Positions 20,893 through 29,623 are shown, numbered from the stretch's first letter. The stretch is 64,000 bases of DNA from Ottowia beijingensis (GCF_013423955.1 NZ_JACCKX010000001.1:3720001-3784000), one strand, 5' to 3'. A program made the numbers and translations. The notes: generated from the letters alone by a model not told the origin.

Positions 20893-21789
20893 ATGCAGAG
20901 TCTGAACTTCGGCCCCGTGCGGGTGTACCAGGGCGACAAATCCGGCAAGTACCCCGATGGCAACCAGGTGCTGGTGCAGGGCGCCGACACGCGCGTCGCC
21001 TTCGACACGCCCCAGGTGTCGCGCCACATCGGGCCCGACCTGGACGAGGTCGATCTCATCATCCTCGGCCACGTGCATGAAGACCACATGGTGGCGCTGG
21101 GCCGCCTGCGCAGTGCGCCCGTGCAGGTGCACCAGGCCGACCTGGCCGCCGCGCAGTCGTGGCAGGGGCTAGCGCGCCATTACGGCTACCCGCAGCCGGT
21201 GCTCGACGTGCTGCGCCCCATGATCGAGCGCGACTTCGACTACGCGCCGCGCCCCGACGCCACCGGCTACGCCGATGGCGCGCAGTGGGACCTGGGCGGC
21301 GGCGTGCGCGTGCGCGCCCACCACCTGCCGGGCCACACGGCGGGCCATTGCGCACTGGTGGTCGAAAGCGAAGGCATCGCCTTCATCGGCGACATCGACC
21401 TCACCGGCTTCGGCCCCTACTACGGCGATGCCTCGTCCGACCTGGGCCAGTTCCAGCGCAGCCTGCAGGCCGTGCGCGATCTCGATGCGCGCATGTGGAT
21501 CACCTCGCACCACCGCGGCGTCGTCACCGAGCGCGCGGCCTTCCTGCAGGCGCTGGAGCGCTTTGCGGCCAAGATCGACGAGCGCGACGAGCGCCTGCTG
21601 GGCTACCTGCGCGAAGGCCCGCACACGCTGGACCGCCTGGTCGAGCGGCGCCTGCTGTACCCGGTGGGTTACGAACTGCCCTTCGTCGAATTCGCCGAGC
21701 GGCGCAGCATCCAGATGCACCTCGACAGGCTTGTGCAAGCCGGCCAGGTCAGCCGGGACGGCGAGGGCACCTACGCGCTGGCGGCATGA
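20893..21789 (+). CDS. MBL-fold metallo-hydrolase
   Basis: 298-residue metallo-beta-lactamase-fold enzyme with an intact first metal motif GHVHEDHMVALG, then HHLPGHTAGHCAL, IGDIDLTGFG and TSHHRG, and a C-terminal winged-helix-like tail (LDRLVQAGQVSRDG) as in glyoxalase II/LACTB2-like proteins. ATG 20893 follows AAGGAGAG. The substrate is unknown. Confidence 0.88.
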   Translation: MQSLNFGPVRVYQGDKSGKYPDGNQVLVQGADTRVAFDTPQVSRHIGPDLDEVDLIILGHVHEDHMVALGRLRSAPVQVHQADLAAAQSWQGLARHYGYPQPVLDVLRPMIERDFDYAPRPDATGYADGAQWDLGGGVRVRAHHLPGHTAGHCALVVESEGIAFIGDIDLTGFGPYYGDASSDLGQFQRSLQAVRDLDARMWITSHHRGVVTERAAFLQALERFAAKIDERDERLLGYLREGPHTLDRLVERRLLYPVGYELPFVEFAERRSIQMHLDRLVQAGQVSRDGEGTYALAA

Positions 21790-21811
21790 TCGGCCGGGCG
21801 GCGGGACAAAG

Positions 21812-21838
21812 AAAAAGCGGCCACGAAGGCCGCTTTTT
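21812..21838 (+). terminator. Rho-independent terminator, last host feature before the island
   Basis: AAAAAGCGGCC / GGCCGCTTTTT stem around ACGAA, 16 bases before attL. Confidence 0.85.
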
Positions 21839-21853
21839 CTTGGATGGGAATCC

Positions 21854-21868
21854 CTGGCGGAGAGGGCG
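21854..21868. repeat. attL core of the island
   Basis: CTGGCGGAGAGGGCG, identical to 32368-32382 inside tRNA-Ser. Lies 146 bases before the integrase start. Confidence 0.8.
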
Positions 21869-21915
21869 TCCGTTGCGGGGTTCACATCAAGTGGTCTCAC
21901 AAAGACTAAAAATGC

Positions 21916-21938
21916 CACCTATATCAATGGGTTAGGTG
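21916..21938. promoter_or_regulatory. Inverted repeat upstream of the integrase
   Basis: CACCTA and TAGGTG separated by 11 bases, between attL and int. Possible integrase arm site or regulator site; inference only. Confidence 0.35.
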
Positions 21939-22014
21939 TCATTCGTTCGCCTTGCATGGTATCACGAAACATCCTAGAATCGCAGTCACGATTGTGGATG
22001 CATTTGGGAGTGCC

Positions 22015-23388
22015 ATGGTTAGGCGGAGAGAATTTACGCTGACTGCGAAGCAGGTAGAAAAGCAGTCCAAGCCCGGCCGCTACGGCGACGGGGGCGGGCT
22101 GTATTTGCAGGTACTGCCGACCGGCGCCAAGACCTGGGTGTTCCGGTTCATGCTCAACAAGCGCGCCCGTGAAATGGGGCTAGGAGGCGTCGCCACCTTT
22201 TCATTGGCGGAGGCGCGCGAGCGGGCGAGGGCAGCGCGTCAACTGCTGGCCGATGGTCTAGACCCTATCGAGGCGAAGCGCGAGGATGCGCTACAGCGCC
22301 GAATGGCCGACGCCAGCGTCATCTCATTCGACAAGGCCGCCGAACGCTACATAGACGCCCACGCGCCCGGCTGGCGCAATGACAAGCATCGCCAGCAATG
22401 GGAAAACACGCTGCGCGCCTACGCCAGCCCCGTGATTGGCGATCTGCCCGTGTCGCGCGTAGATACCGCTCATGTGTTGCGAGTGCTGCAACCAATCTGG
22501 ACAAGCAAGGCAGAGACAGCATCGCGCCTGCGCGGGCGAATCGAATCTGTGCTGGATTGGGCGAAGGTGCAGGGCTACCGCGAGGGCGAGAACCCTGCGC
22601 GCTGGAAAGGCCACCTGGACAAGCTGCTGCCCGCCCGCGCGAAGGTGGCGAGGGTAGAACACCATGCTGCGCTGCCGTGGCGTGAAGTGGGCGCATTCAT
22701 GGCCCGCGTGCGTGAGATGCCGGGCACGTCAGCGCGCGCCCTTGAGTTCATCGTCCTGACCGCGTGCCGCACGTCCGAGGCCATCAATGCCGAGTGGCGC
22801 GAGTTCGATCTGAGTACGAAGGTATGGACGATTCCAGCCGAGCGCATGAAGGCGGGCAAGGAACACATTGTTCCGCTGAGTGACGGCGCCCTGCGCGTCC
22901 TAACCGATCTGCGCGACCAATCGGACAGCGCCTATCTGTTCCCCGGCCCGAAGGGCGACAAGCCGCTTTCCAATATGGCTGGGTTGCAGCTACTCAAGCG
23001 CATGAATCGGGCCGATCTGACCGTGCATGGCTTCCGAAGCACATTCCGCGATTGGGCCGGTGAATCCACGGCGCACCCGCGCGAGGTAATCGAGCATGCG
23101 CTGGCGCACCAGTTGAAGGACAAGGCTGAAGCTGCTTACCAGCGGGGCACGCTGTTTGAAAAGCGCCGCGCCTTGATGGCCGATTGGGCCGCCTACTGTG
23201 ACACCGTGCCAGCGACTGCGGACGTGGTGCCAATCCGGGGGCAGCATGATCGCGTCGCCGGCAATCGAGGAGGTAAAGGCGCGTCTCGAGGGATTGCCGA
23301 ACTTGAGAAACTTCGCTTTTCAGCGCCATGTCCTACAGCGCCTTTCAAGTGGTTTTGGCGCCGATCTTGTCTGGAAGCAATTTGGTGA
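22015..23388 (+). CDS. int: P4-type tyrosine recombinase (island integrase)
   Basis: N-terminal arm-binding DUF4102-like domain (LTAKQVEKQSKPGRYGDGGG), SAM-like core-binding domain, then the catalytic domain with R252 in TACRTSEAINAEW, H338-G-F-R341 and nucleophile Y375 (EAAYQRG). ATG 22015 was chosen because the domain begins at once. As read it runs to 23388 and overlaps the next gene by 143 bases. One extra G in the run 23237-23241 would end it at a TGA overlapping the next ATG (normal ATGA coupling). It would catalyse integration at the tRNA-Ser 3' end. Confidence 0.9.
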   Translation: MVRRREFTLTAKQVEKQSKPGRYGDGGGLYLQVLPTGAKTWVFRFMLNKRAREMGLGGVATFSLAEARERARAARQLLADGLDPIEAKREDALQRRMADASVISFDKAAERYIDAHAPGWRNDKHRQQWENTLRAYASPVIGDLPVSRVDTAHVLRVLQPIWTSKAETASRLRGRIESVLDWAKVQGYREGENPARWKGHLDKLLPARAKVARVEHHAALPWREVGAFMARVREMPGTSARALEFIVLTACRTSEAINAEWREFDLSTKVWTIPAERMKAGKEHIVPLSDGALRVLTDLRDQSDSAYLFPGPKGDKPLSNMAGLQLLKRMNRADLTVHGFRSTFRDWAGESTAHPREVIEHALAHQLKDKAEAAYQRGTLFEKRRALMADWAAYCDTVPATADVVPIRGQHDRVAGNRGGKGASRGIAELEKLRFSAPCPTAPFKWFWRRSCLEAIW

Positions 23389-23959
23389 CGAGGCCTCACG
23401 AGTGGGCGCCGTGCTGGCCCGAGTTAATACAGCTTTCGATCTGACGGTGCGGGAATATGGACGGCCACCGGCATCGCACGAAAAAGAGGACATCGAGCGC
23501 GTCATTAGCTTGGCGAAAGAACTTAAATCGGCGATTCGGGCCATCATGCCGGGCGATTCAGTCACCAGCTATGCCTATGGTTTAGATGCCGAGGATGAGC
23601 CGGATATTCTGTTAGAACTGGGGTGGCATTCACTCAGAAAAGGGGGCTACCAAACCGGCTACCCGCTGGCGATCGCTGATGACGTGCTGGAATGGGCGAT
23701 CAAGGAAGCCGAGAAGCGCAGGGACGGGCTACCGACCCGCGCATCCGTCAGGCCGGCCCAACACGATGAAGGCAAGACACCGGAGATTACGATGTTCATC
23801 CGGCATCTTGATTGGCAGTTTCGGCGGGAATTCAATGCCGGCAAGCCAACTGCAATAGCGCATATTGCTACAGCTATTTTTGACTTGAAAGATAATCCGC
23901 TAGACGCGAAGGATGTGGAAAAGCGGCTGCGCGATTCGCCGCTGAGATACCCCACCTAA
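23246..23959 (+). CDS. Island protein of unknown function
   Basis: 237-residue soluble protein starting MIASPAIEEVKARLEGLPN. No signal, membrane segment or known motif was recognised. Features include a charged middle (HEKEDIERVISLAKELKSA) and YAYGLDAEDEPDILLELGW. It follows int directly, in the slot where satellites often keep accessory or phage-interference genes. The function is not guessed further. Confidence 0.7.
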   Translation: MIASPAIEEVKARLEGLPNLRNFAFQRHVLQRLSSGFGADLVWKQFGDEASRVGAVLARVNTAFDLTVREYGRPPASHEKEDIERVISLAKELKSAIRAIMPGDSVTSYAYGLDAEDEPDILLELGWHSLRKGGYQTGYPLAIADDVLEWAIKEAEKRRDGLPTRASVRPAQHDEGKTPEITMFIRHLDWQFRREFNAGKPTAIAHIATAIFDLKDNPLDAKDVEKRLRDSPLRYPT

Positions 23960-24021
23960 CGGGCAGATTTTCTTGCTTACGGGGGATGGTATTTTCTGAC
24001 CCGCCTACATGATTTGCATCA

Positions 24022-24270
24022 ATGCGACGCGAATACGTTGCAGACCTTGAAAGGTTAATTGATGCAAACCAAGCGCTATCCCCTTCATCCCGTCCGAAGC
24101 AGGGCGCGGAGCTTCTGGGCGTGTCCCTGCCGACTTTCTGGCGCTGGGCTGCCGAGAAACAAGACTTCCCCAAGGGCCGCCGCCTGTCTGCGCGCTGCAC
24201 CGTATTTGATACCGCCGAGCTGATTGCTTGGCGCGAATCGAAAATGAAAGGCGGGCGCAATGAGCTTTGA
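24022..24270 (+). CDS. alpA: AlpA-like helix-turn-helix regulator
   Basis: 82-residue DNA-binding protein with the AlpA/MerR-type HTH (GAELLGVSLPTFWRWAAEKQ, FPKGRRLSARCTVFDTAELI). AlpA proteins are transcriptional activators in P4-like satellites and gram-negative PICIs. It likely controls the replication genes that follow and perhaps the head operon. It overlaps the next start by 11 bases. Confidence 0.85.
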   Translation: MRREYVADLERLIDANQALSPSSRPKQGAELLGVSLPTFWRWAAEKQDFPKGRRLSARCTVFDTAELIAWRESKMKGGRNEL

Positions 24271-24727
24271 CCGCACCCGCCTACCCGACCCGCTGACCTA
24301 CTACAGCGACACCGCTGGCCTGACTTTCCGCGAGCGCAAAGGCAAATGGCGCACCACGTCCTGCCTGCACTGCGATAGCAGCGACGCCATGCGGATCAAC
24401 ACCGATACCGGGGCCTTTGTCTGCATGACCGGCTGTGGCGCCCGTGGTGGTGACGTACTGGCCTATCACATGGCCGCACGCGGCCAGGGCTTTATCGACT
24501 CTGCCAAGGAGCTGGGCGCCTGGATTGACGACGGCAAGGACAGCGCCCGCACACGACCGACGCCGCTACCGGCACGCGATGCCCTGATGGTGCTGGCTGC
24601 CGAATCGAATCTGGTGGCCGTAGCCGCCGCCAACGTCGCCCACGGCGTGGTGCTGAGTCAGATTGACCTAACCCGCCTGCTGACCGCCGCAGGCCGCATT
24701 GGGCGCATTGCGGAGGTGTTCGCATGA
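24260..24727 (+). CDS. CHC2 zinc-finger primase-like protein
   Basis: 155 residues with a DnaG-type zinc ribbon (WRTTSCLHCDSSDAMRI, then FVCMTGCGARGGDVLAYHM). Only the zinc-binding part of a primase is present; no TOPRIM domain is seen. With the next gene it looks like a split primase-helicase that starts replication of the excised island. The stop overlaps the next ATG (ATGA). Confidence 0.8.
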   Translation: MSFDRTRLPDPLTYYSDTAGLTFRERKGKWRTTSCLHCDSSDAMRINTDTGAFVCMTGCGARGGDVLAYHMAARGQGFIDSAKELGAWIDDGKDSARTRPTPLPARDALMVLAAESNLVAVAAANVAHGVVLSQIDLTRLLTAAGRIGRIAEVFA

Positions 24728-25758
24728 TGGCACTCGAAAGACCGCTGGAACGCGCATTCGCAGCCTTGGACGCAGACATTGCCGACCACCCGCCAGCAGG
24801 AGTTGCGAGTTGCGCGCCCCTAGCAACGCAACACGCAACTGCACCAGCCATCCGTGCGGTAACAGTGCAAGAGCTGGCCGGAATGCACTTCAAACCACGC
24901 GCGGAAATCCTTGCGCCGTGGCTGCACTCGCAAGACCTGTGCATGGTGTTCGCCGCACGCGGCATCGGCAAGACGCACTTTTGTCTAGCCGCAGCCTTCG
25001 CCATCGCCACCGGGGGCACCTTTGCCAAATGGAGCGCGCCACGTCCGCACAAGGTGCTGTACCTAGACGGCGAGCTGCCGGGCGCCTTGATGCAAAAGCG
25101 CCTGCTGATGCACGTCCCCGACGTGGAACCGGCGCCCGGCTTCCTGCGCGTCTTCACGCCCGACCTGCTGCCCGATGGGACGGCCATGCCGGACATATCG
25201 ACACCGGAGGGCCAGGCCGCCATCGACGCCATGATCGAACCGGACACCGAAGTCCTGTTTATCGACAACCTGAGCGCCTGGGCGCGCACGGGGCGCGAGA
25301 ACGAGGGCGAGAGCTGGCAACCGGTGGGCGAATGGCTGCTGACCCTGCGCCGCCGTGGCATCGCCGTGGTGCTGGTGCATCACGCGGGCAAAGGCGGCCA
25401 GCAGCGCGGCACCAGCAAGCGCGAAGACCTTCTGGACGTGGTTATCGGCCTGGGGCGACCGCAAGACTACGACCCTACGCAGGGCGCCGTGTTCGTGGCC
25501 GAGTTCACCAAGGCCCGCAACCTGGCCGGCACCGATGCTGAAAGCCTGGAACTGGCCCTGGGCGGCGACGAAGACCAAGCCACTTGGACTTACCGCACCG
25601 TGGAGGCAAGCACCTATGACCGCGTGGTGGCGCTGGCCAAAGAGGGCTTGAGCCAATCGGAGATCGCCGCCGAGTTGGAGATCAACAAGTCCAACGTCAG
25701 CCGGCACCTGCGCAAAGCGCGTGAGCTGGGCGACGTGCCGCCGGAGGCCAAGCGATGA
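24724..25758 (+). CDS. RepA-like hexameric-helicase-type ATPase with C-terminal HTH
   Basis: 344-residue AAA_25/RepA family ATPase. Walker A is FAARGIGKTHFCLAA, followed by VLYLDGELPG, Walker B-like EVLFIDNLSAWAR, the sensor VVLVHHAGKGGQQRGTSK, and a C-terminal HTH (GLSQSEIAAELEINKSNVSR). It probably binds the island origin and unwinds it. Residues about 28-40 (VASCAPLATQHAT) are encoded by one copy of the GTTGC/GCAAC repeat that recurs in the next gene. Confidence 0.85.
   Translation: MMALERPLERAFAALDADIADHPPAGVASCAPLATQHATAPAIRAVTVQELAGMHFKPRAEILAPWLHSQDLCMVFAARGIGKTHFCLAAAFAIATGGTFAKWSAPRPHKVLYLDGELPGALMQKRLLMHVPDVEPAPGFLRVFTPDLLPDGTAMPDISTPEGQAAIDAMIEPDTEVLFIDNLSAWARTGRENEGESWQPVGEWLLTLRRRGIAVVLVHHAGKGGQQRGTSKREDLLDVVIGLGRPQDYDPTQGAVFVAEFTKARNLAGTDAESLELALGGDEDQATWTYRTVEASTYDRVVALAKEGLSQSEIAAELEINKSNVSRHLRKARELGDVPPEAKR
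24801..24840. repeat. GTTGC/GCAAC palindromic repeat, copy 1
   Basis: AGTTGCGAGTTGCGCG, a short spacer, then CGCAACACGCAACT: tandem arms in inverted orientation. Almost the same 40 bases recur at 25784-25823. Confidence 0.7.
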
Positions 25759-26141
25759 GCCTGCGCGAGCAACTCAAGCGGGCAGTTGCGAGTTGCGCGC
25801 CTATAGAGACGCAACACGCAACTTCTGCGGCCAACGATGCAACCGGCAGCGCAACACCTGCGCAACCGCAGGGGCGTCAGCACGCAACTGGCACCGCAAC
25901 ACCTGCGCAACACCACGCAAAAACCAGCGCAACTTTGGCTGCACCGAGTTGCGCAACTGTTGCATCGGAATTGACAGCGCAACGGACGATGAAAAAGCTG
26001 CTGGCCGCCGCCATGCGCTGCTGTGACCGACACGGCGACGGTGCCGAAGCCCGCGCAGAAATGGAACGCCAGTGCCTGGAGATACCGCCGCACCTTCGGG
26101 GCGATCTGCTGGATTACTTCAAAAGCCACTACCCGGAATAG
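25755..26141 (+). CDS. Low-complexity island protein overlying an iteron-like cluster
   Basis: 128 residues, overlapping the RepA-like stop by four bases. The first half is Ala/Thr/Gln-rich (ATSAANDATGSATPAQP) because the DNA is packed with GCAAC words. The C-terminal part (MKKLLAAAMRCCDRHGDGAE, DLLDYFKSHYPE) looks like a real small helical domain. Function unknown; its coding sequence may serve mainly as a replication origin. Confidence 0.65.
   Translation: MSLREQLKRAVASCAPIETQHATSAANDATGSATPAQPQGRQHATGTATPAQHHAKTSATLAAPSCATVASELTAQRTMKKLLAAAMRCCDRHGDGAEARAEMERQCLEIPPHLRGDLLDYFKSHYPE
25784..25990. repeat. Iteron-like cluster of GCAAC words, candidate replication origin
   Basis: Begins with copy 2 of the 40-base palindrome (25784-25823) and continues with about ten further GCAAC/GTTGC words, many as GCGCAAC, to 25990. 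Placed just downstream of the RepA-like gene, as origins often are. Confidence 0.55.
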
Positions 26142-26159
26142 TGGGACAAGTTGTCCCAC
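26141..26159. promoter_or_regulatory. Perfect 9-bp-arm palindrome at the replication/head junction
   Basis: GTGGGACAA-G-TTGTCCCAC, starting at the last base of the preceding gene. Candidate operator. Confidence 0.5.
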
Positions 26160-26163
26160 CCAC

Positions 26164-26186
26164 AGCCCGCCCCGTGCGGGTTTTTT
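26164..26186 (+). terminator. Terminator closing the replication operon
   Basis: CCCGC-CCCGT-GCGGG followed by six T. Confidence 0.8.
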
Positions 26187-26187
26187 C

Positions 26188-26246
26188 TTGACAAGACGAT
26201 TGAAAGACGCTATATATCACGCAGTATCAATAGTCTATGACTATTG
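26188..26246 (+). promoter_or_regulatory. Sigma-70 promoter and operator of the head operon
   Basis: TTGACA at 26188-26193, a 17-base spacer and TATATA at 26211-26216: near-consensus. A perfect dyad CAATAGTC-TAT-GACTATTG at 26228-26246 lies just past the expected start site, where a bound repressor would block transcription. Confidence 0.7.
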
Positions 26247-26288
26247 CAACCCGCCCGGCGATTCGGGCACCTTTACGAAAGTGACCCG

Positions 26289-27526
26289 ATGAAAGTAGCC
26301 GACCTGCGCGAAGCCCGCGCCCTGAAGGTAGCCGAAGCCCGCGCCCTGGTGGACAAGGCCGGTGCCGAGAAACGCAACCTGACCGCCGACGAGCAGAAAG
26401 CCTTCGACGGCCTGAAGGCCAGCATTACCGATCTGGAAGCGCAAGAGCAGCGCGCCGTGTTCCTTGAGTCTGCCGAGCGCCGCAGCCTGGGCACGCCCGA
26501 CAAGGCCACCGCGAATCTGGAGGGCGCCGTCAACATCACCGACGCCATCCGCGCGCAGATTGAGCAGCGCAGCGTGACCGGCGCCCTTGCCGAGTTCCAG
26601 CAAGAAGCCAAGCGCAACGGCATTGAAGCCAAGCATGGGGGCGTGCTGATCCCGTCAAGCGTGTTCGAGAAACGCGCCACCATGACAACGACCGCGAACG
26701 CCGCCATTACCCCGGACGATCCGCGCCCCGATCAATTCATCGGCTTGCTGCGCAATTCGACCATCGTGCGCAGCCTGGGCGCGCGCGTGCTGTCGGGCTT
26801 GCGCGGCGATGTGGTGATCCCGAAGGCCACGGGCGCGAGTACCGCCTACTGGTTGAACGAGGGCGACCCGCTGACCGAAAGCAACCCGAGCTATTCCAGC
26901 ATTCGCCTGGAGCCGAAGCACGTCGGTGCTTTGACCGCCTTCAGCCGTCAACTGGCCTTGCAGTCCAACCCTGCGATTGAGCAACTGCTGCGCGACGATA
27001 TTGCCGCCGTAGTCGGGCTGGCCGTTGACAAGGCATTGATCCATGGCACCGCCGCCGCCAAGCAGCCTGTGGGCATCTTGAATGCTGCCGGTGCCCAGAC
27101 CGCCAGCTTGGCAACCTTGATTGGGCCGCCGTGCTGGCGGTGTTCGAGAAACTGGCGCTGGTGAACGTCACCCCCAATGCGATCCTGACGCACGCCAAGG
27201 TGGCGACCAAGCTGGGCAGCACCTTGAAGTCCACCACCGCAGGCGCTGACTACATCCTGCAAGGCGGCAGCATCAACGGCTTGACCGCGCATGTCAGCAA
27301 CCAGCTTGACGCCAAGGCCGGTAGCCCTGCCAAGGGCCGCATGATCGTCGGCGACTTTGGCGAGCTGGTGATCGGTGAATGGGGCGCCACGGAAGTGCTG
27401 GCCAACCCCTACGCCGCCGGCTACTACGAACGAGGCGATATTCAGCTCCGCATCCTGCACACCATGGATGCCGTGGTGCGTCGCCCGGAAGCGTTCGTGC
27501 TGGTTGAAGACATCGCCATCGCCTAA
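26289..27526 (+). CDS. HK97-fold major capsid protein, single frameshift
   Basis: About 412 residues. An N-terminal coiled delta domain (ALKVAEARALVDKAGAEKRN, AFDGLKASITDLEAQEQRA) is followed by the HK97 shell fold (TTTANAAITPDDPRPDQFIG, VVIPKATGASTAYWLNEGDP, SRQLALQSNPAIEQLLRDD) and the C-terminal ILTHAKVATKLG and EWGATEVLANPYAAGYYERG. One G is missing near 27119 (TTGATTGG should be TTGGATTGG), which splits the frame. First gene of the head operon; start at 26289. Confidence 0.9.
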
Positions 27527-27529
27527 GCC

Positions 27530-28060
27530 ATGGATGCGCCAGTGATCGAACGTCGCGCCACCGCTGGCATCACCGCCAGCGGGCGCGTGCTGTCCGGCTA
27601 CGCCGCCGTCTATGGCGTCGATACCAAGATCGGCGGTTTCACCGAACGCATCGCCCCCGGTGCATTCAAGGAAACGCTGGCCAGTGGCCGCGACGTGCTG
27701 GCGCTGGCTGACCACGATCAACGTGCCGTGCTGGGCCGCACCAAGACCGGCACGCTGACGCTGCATGAAGACGGGCACGGGCTGGCCTTCACGCTGGCGC
27801 TGCCCGACACGCAAGCGGGCCGTGATGTGGCCGCACTGGCGCAGCGTGGCGACCTGGGCGGCATGAGCTTTGGTTTCGTCGCTACTGATGAAGTCTGGCG
27901 CGGCGACACGCGCGAGCTGCGCGCCGTCGAGCTGCACGAAGTCAGCGTGGTGCAGGCATGGCCAGCCTATGAGCAAACCACCGTGAGCGTGCGCAATCGC
28001 CCGCCGCAGGTGGGCATCTTCAATGGCCGCGAACTACTTTGGCTGGACACATGCGACTGA
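27530..28060 (+). CDS. HK97-family prohead protease
   Basis: 176-residue S78/U35 serine protease that cuts the capsid delta domain during maturation. Motifs: VLSGYAAVYGVDTKIGGF, FTERIAPGAF, ALADHDQRAVLGRT (catalytic His), GGMSFGFVATDEVW (Ser), RELRAVELHEVSVVQAWPAY. It starts three bases after the capsid stop. The position after the capsid gene is the reverse of HK97 order. Confidence 0.9.
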   Translation: MDAPVIERRATAGITASGRVLSGYAAVYGVDTKIGGFTERIAPGAFKETLASGRDVLALADHDQRAVLGRTKTGTLTLHEDGHGLAFTLALPDTQAGRDVAALAQRGDLGGMSFGFVATDEVWRGDTRELRAVELHEVSVVQAWPAYEQTTVSVRNRPPQVGIFNGRELLWLDTCD

Positions 28061-29226
28061 TCGAACGTGCCGCCCGCGTGCTGGGCCTGGAGCGCCGCGA
28101 CGCGAACCCGAACGACGTGTGGGCCAACTTTGCCGCCCTGCGCACGTCGGGCAGCGTCACGCCCGAATCGGCGCAGTCCGTGGCCGCCTGCTACGCCGCT
28201 GTATCGGCCATTAGCGAAGCCATCGGCAGCTTGCCCCTGCACCTGTACCGCCGTGAAGGCGAAGACCGCGTGAAAGCCAGCGACCATCGTCTGTATGGCG
28301 TGATCCACCACGCGCCGAACGAGCATCAATCGGCCGTCGAGTTCTGGGAATTCATGGTGGCCAGTGCCTTGCTGCGCGGCAATGCGTTTGCAAAGATCAT
28401 TCGCGCGTGGGACGGGCAGTGCGATGCGCTGATCCCGCTGCCTGCCGAGCGCGTGACCGTCATGCGCAAGGGCGACGTGATCGGCGGGTATGCGTACACC
28501 GACCGCGACGGCAAGATGGAACGCCTGCTACCGGCTGAAGTATTCCACCTGCGCCACCGTGCCGGCGCTGATCCGCTGATCGGCCAATCCCCGATTCAGG
28601 CTGCGCGTGCGGTGATCGAGCTGGCCACCGCCGAAGCCGAACACGGTACCGCGTCATTCCGCAACGGCACCAAGCTATCGGGCGTGCTGTCGTTCCCCGG
28701 CAAGCTGAAAGCCGAACAGCGCGAAGCCCTGAAGCAGAGCTGGGCCACGCAGTACAGCGGCGCAGCCAACGCAGGCCGCACCCCGGTACTTGAAGAAGGC
28801 GTGACCTTCAGCCCCGTGAGCATGAGCCTGGAGGACGCCGAATGGATTGCAGCGCGTCAGTTCTCAGTTCAAGAGGTGGCGCGGATATTCAAGATTCCGC
28901 CGGTTCTCATTGGCGACCTGACGCACGCCAACTTCAGTAACTCAGTCGAGATGAATCGATGGTTCATCACGCACACGCTGGGCAGGCACATGGCCGCGAT
29001 TGAAGGGGCGATTGCACGCCAGTTGCTGACCGACGCAGGCCGGCGCATCTATTACCCTGAGTTCTCTGCCGAGGGCATGTTGCGCGGCGATTCCAGCAAC
29101 CGGGCTGACTTCTACGGCAAGGGCATCGCATCAGGCTGGTTGCTGCCGTCCGAGGCCCGCCGACTTGAGAACCTGCCGACGATTGAGGGTATCGACCATG
29201 AAGACACTCAAGCAGCGCCAGCTTGA
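28051..29226 (+). CDS. HK97-family portal protein
   Basis: 391-residue portal subunit, the dodecameric DNA gate of the head. Motifs: VAACYAAVSAISEAIGSLPL, ALLRGNAFAKI, PADRVTV-like PAERVTVMRKGD, HLRHRAGADPLIGQSPI, FSVQEVARIFKIPPVLIGDL and NSVEMNRWFITHTL. It overlaps the protease by ten bases. ATG 28051. Confidence 0.92.
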   Translation: MRLIERAARVLGLERRDANPNDVWANFAALRTSGSVTPESAQSVAACYAAVSAISEAIGSLPLHLYRREGEDRVKASDHRLYGVIHHAPNEHQSAVEFWEFMVASALLRGNAFAKIIRAWDGQCDALIPLPAERVTVMRKGDVIGGYAYTDRDGKMERLLPAEVFHLRHRAGADPLIGQSPIQAARAVIELATAEAEHGTASFRNGTKLSGVLSFPGKLKAEQREALKQSWATQYSGAANAGRTPVLEEGVTFSPVSMSLEDAEWIAARQFSVQEVARIFKIPPVLIGDLTHANFSNSVEMNRWFITHTLGRHMAAIEGAIARQLLTDAGRRIYYPEFSAEGMLRGDSSNRADFYGKGIASGWLLPSEARRLENLPTIEGIDHEDTQAAPA

Positions 29227-29623
29227 GACTGGCCGCACGCTGGCACTTGATGGCAAGGCATGGCGCCGTCTGCGTGCCGTGATCCTGGGCGAGCGCCCAC
29301 TGTGCCAGCACTGCCTCGACCGGGGCGTGATCGAGCCGGCGACCGAGGTCGACCATGTGAACAACGACCCGAGCGACAACCGTCCCGAGGCGCTGCAATC
29401 ACTGTGCAAGCCCTGCCATAGCCGCAAGACCCAGCGCGACATGGGCAAGCGCGTCAGCTATGGATGTGATAGCAAAGGCATGCCGCTCGATCCGAGCCAT
29501 CCGTGGTTTCAGAAATCGCCAGCAACCGAGGCCGGCAAACCGCGCTGTTCCCCTCGCTTTAACGCTACCTGCTTAAAAATAGGCAATTATGAAGCTCACA
29601 CCCAAGCGCCACCGCTCCGATAG
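29198..29623 (+). CDS. HNH endonuclease of the packaging module
   Basis: About 141 residues. The HNH zinc motif reads GERPLCQHCLDRG, ATEVDHVNNDPSDNRPEALQ, SLCKPCHSRKTQRDMG. In HK97-like phages this nuclease works with the terminase in genome cutting, suggesting a cos-type mechanism. The end overlaps TerS by 35 bases; the last residues after PRFNATC may be an artefact of a missing base. Confidence 0.88.
   Translation: MKTLKQRQLETGRTLALDGKAWRRLRAVILGERPLCQHCLDRGVIEPATEVDHVNNDPSDNRPEALQSLCKPCHSRKTQRDMGKRVSYGCDSKGMPLDPSHPWFQKSPATEAGKPRCSPRFNATCLKIGNYEAHTQAPPLR

Noticed and set aside
24801..25990. GCAAC repeats as a CRISPR array
   Set aside because: No constant repeat length or unique spacers; the words lie inside coding sequence and no cas genes are near.
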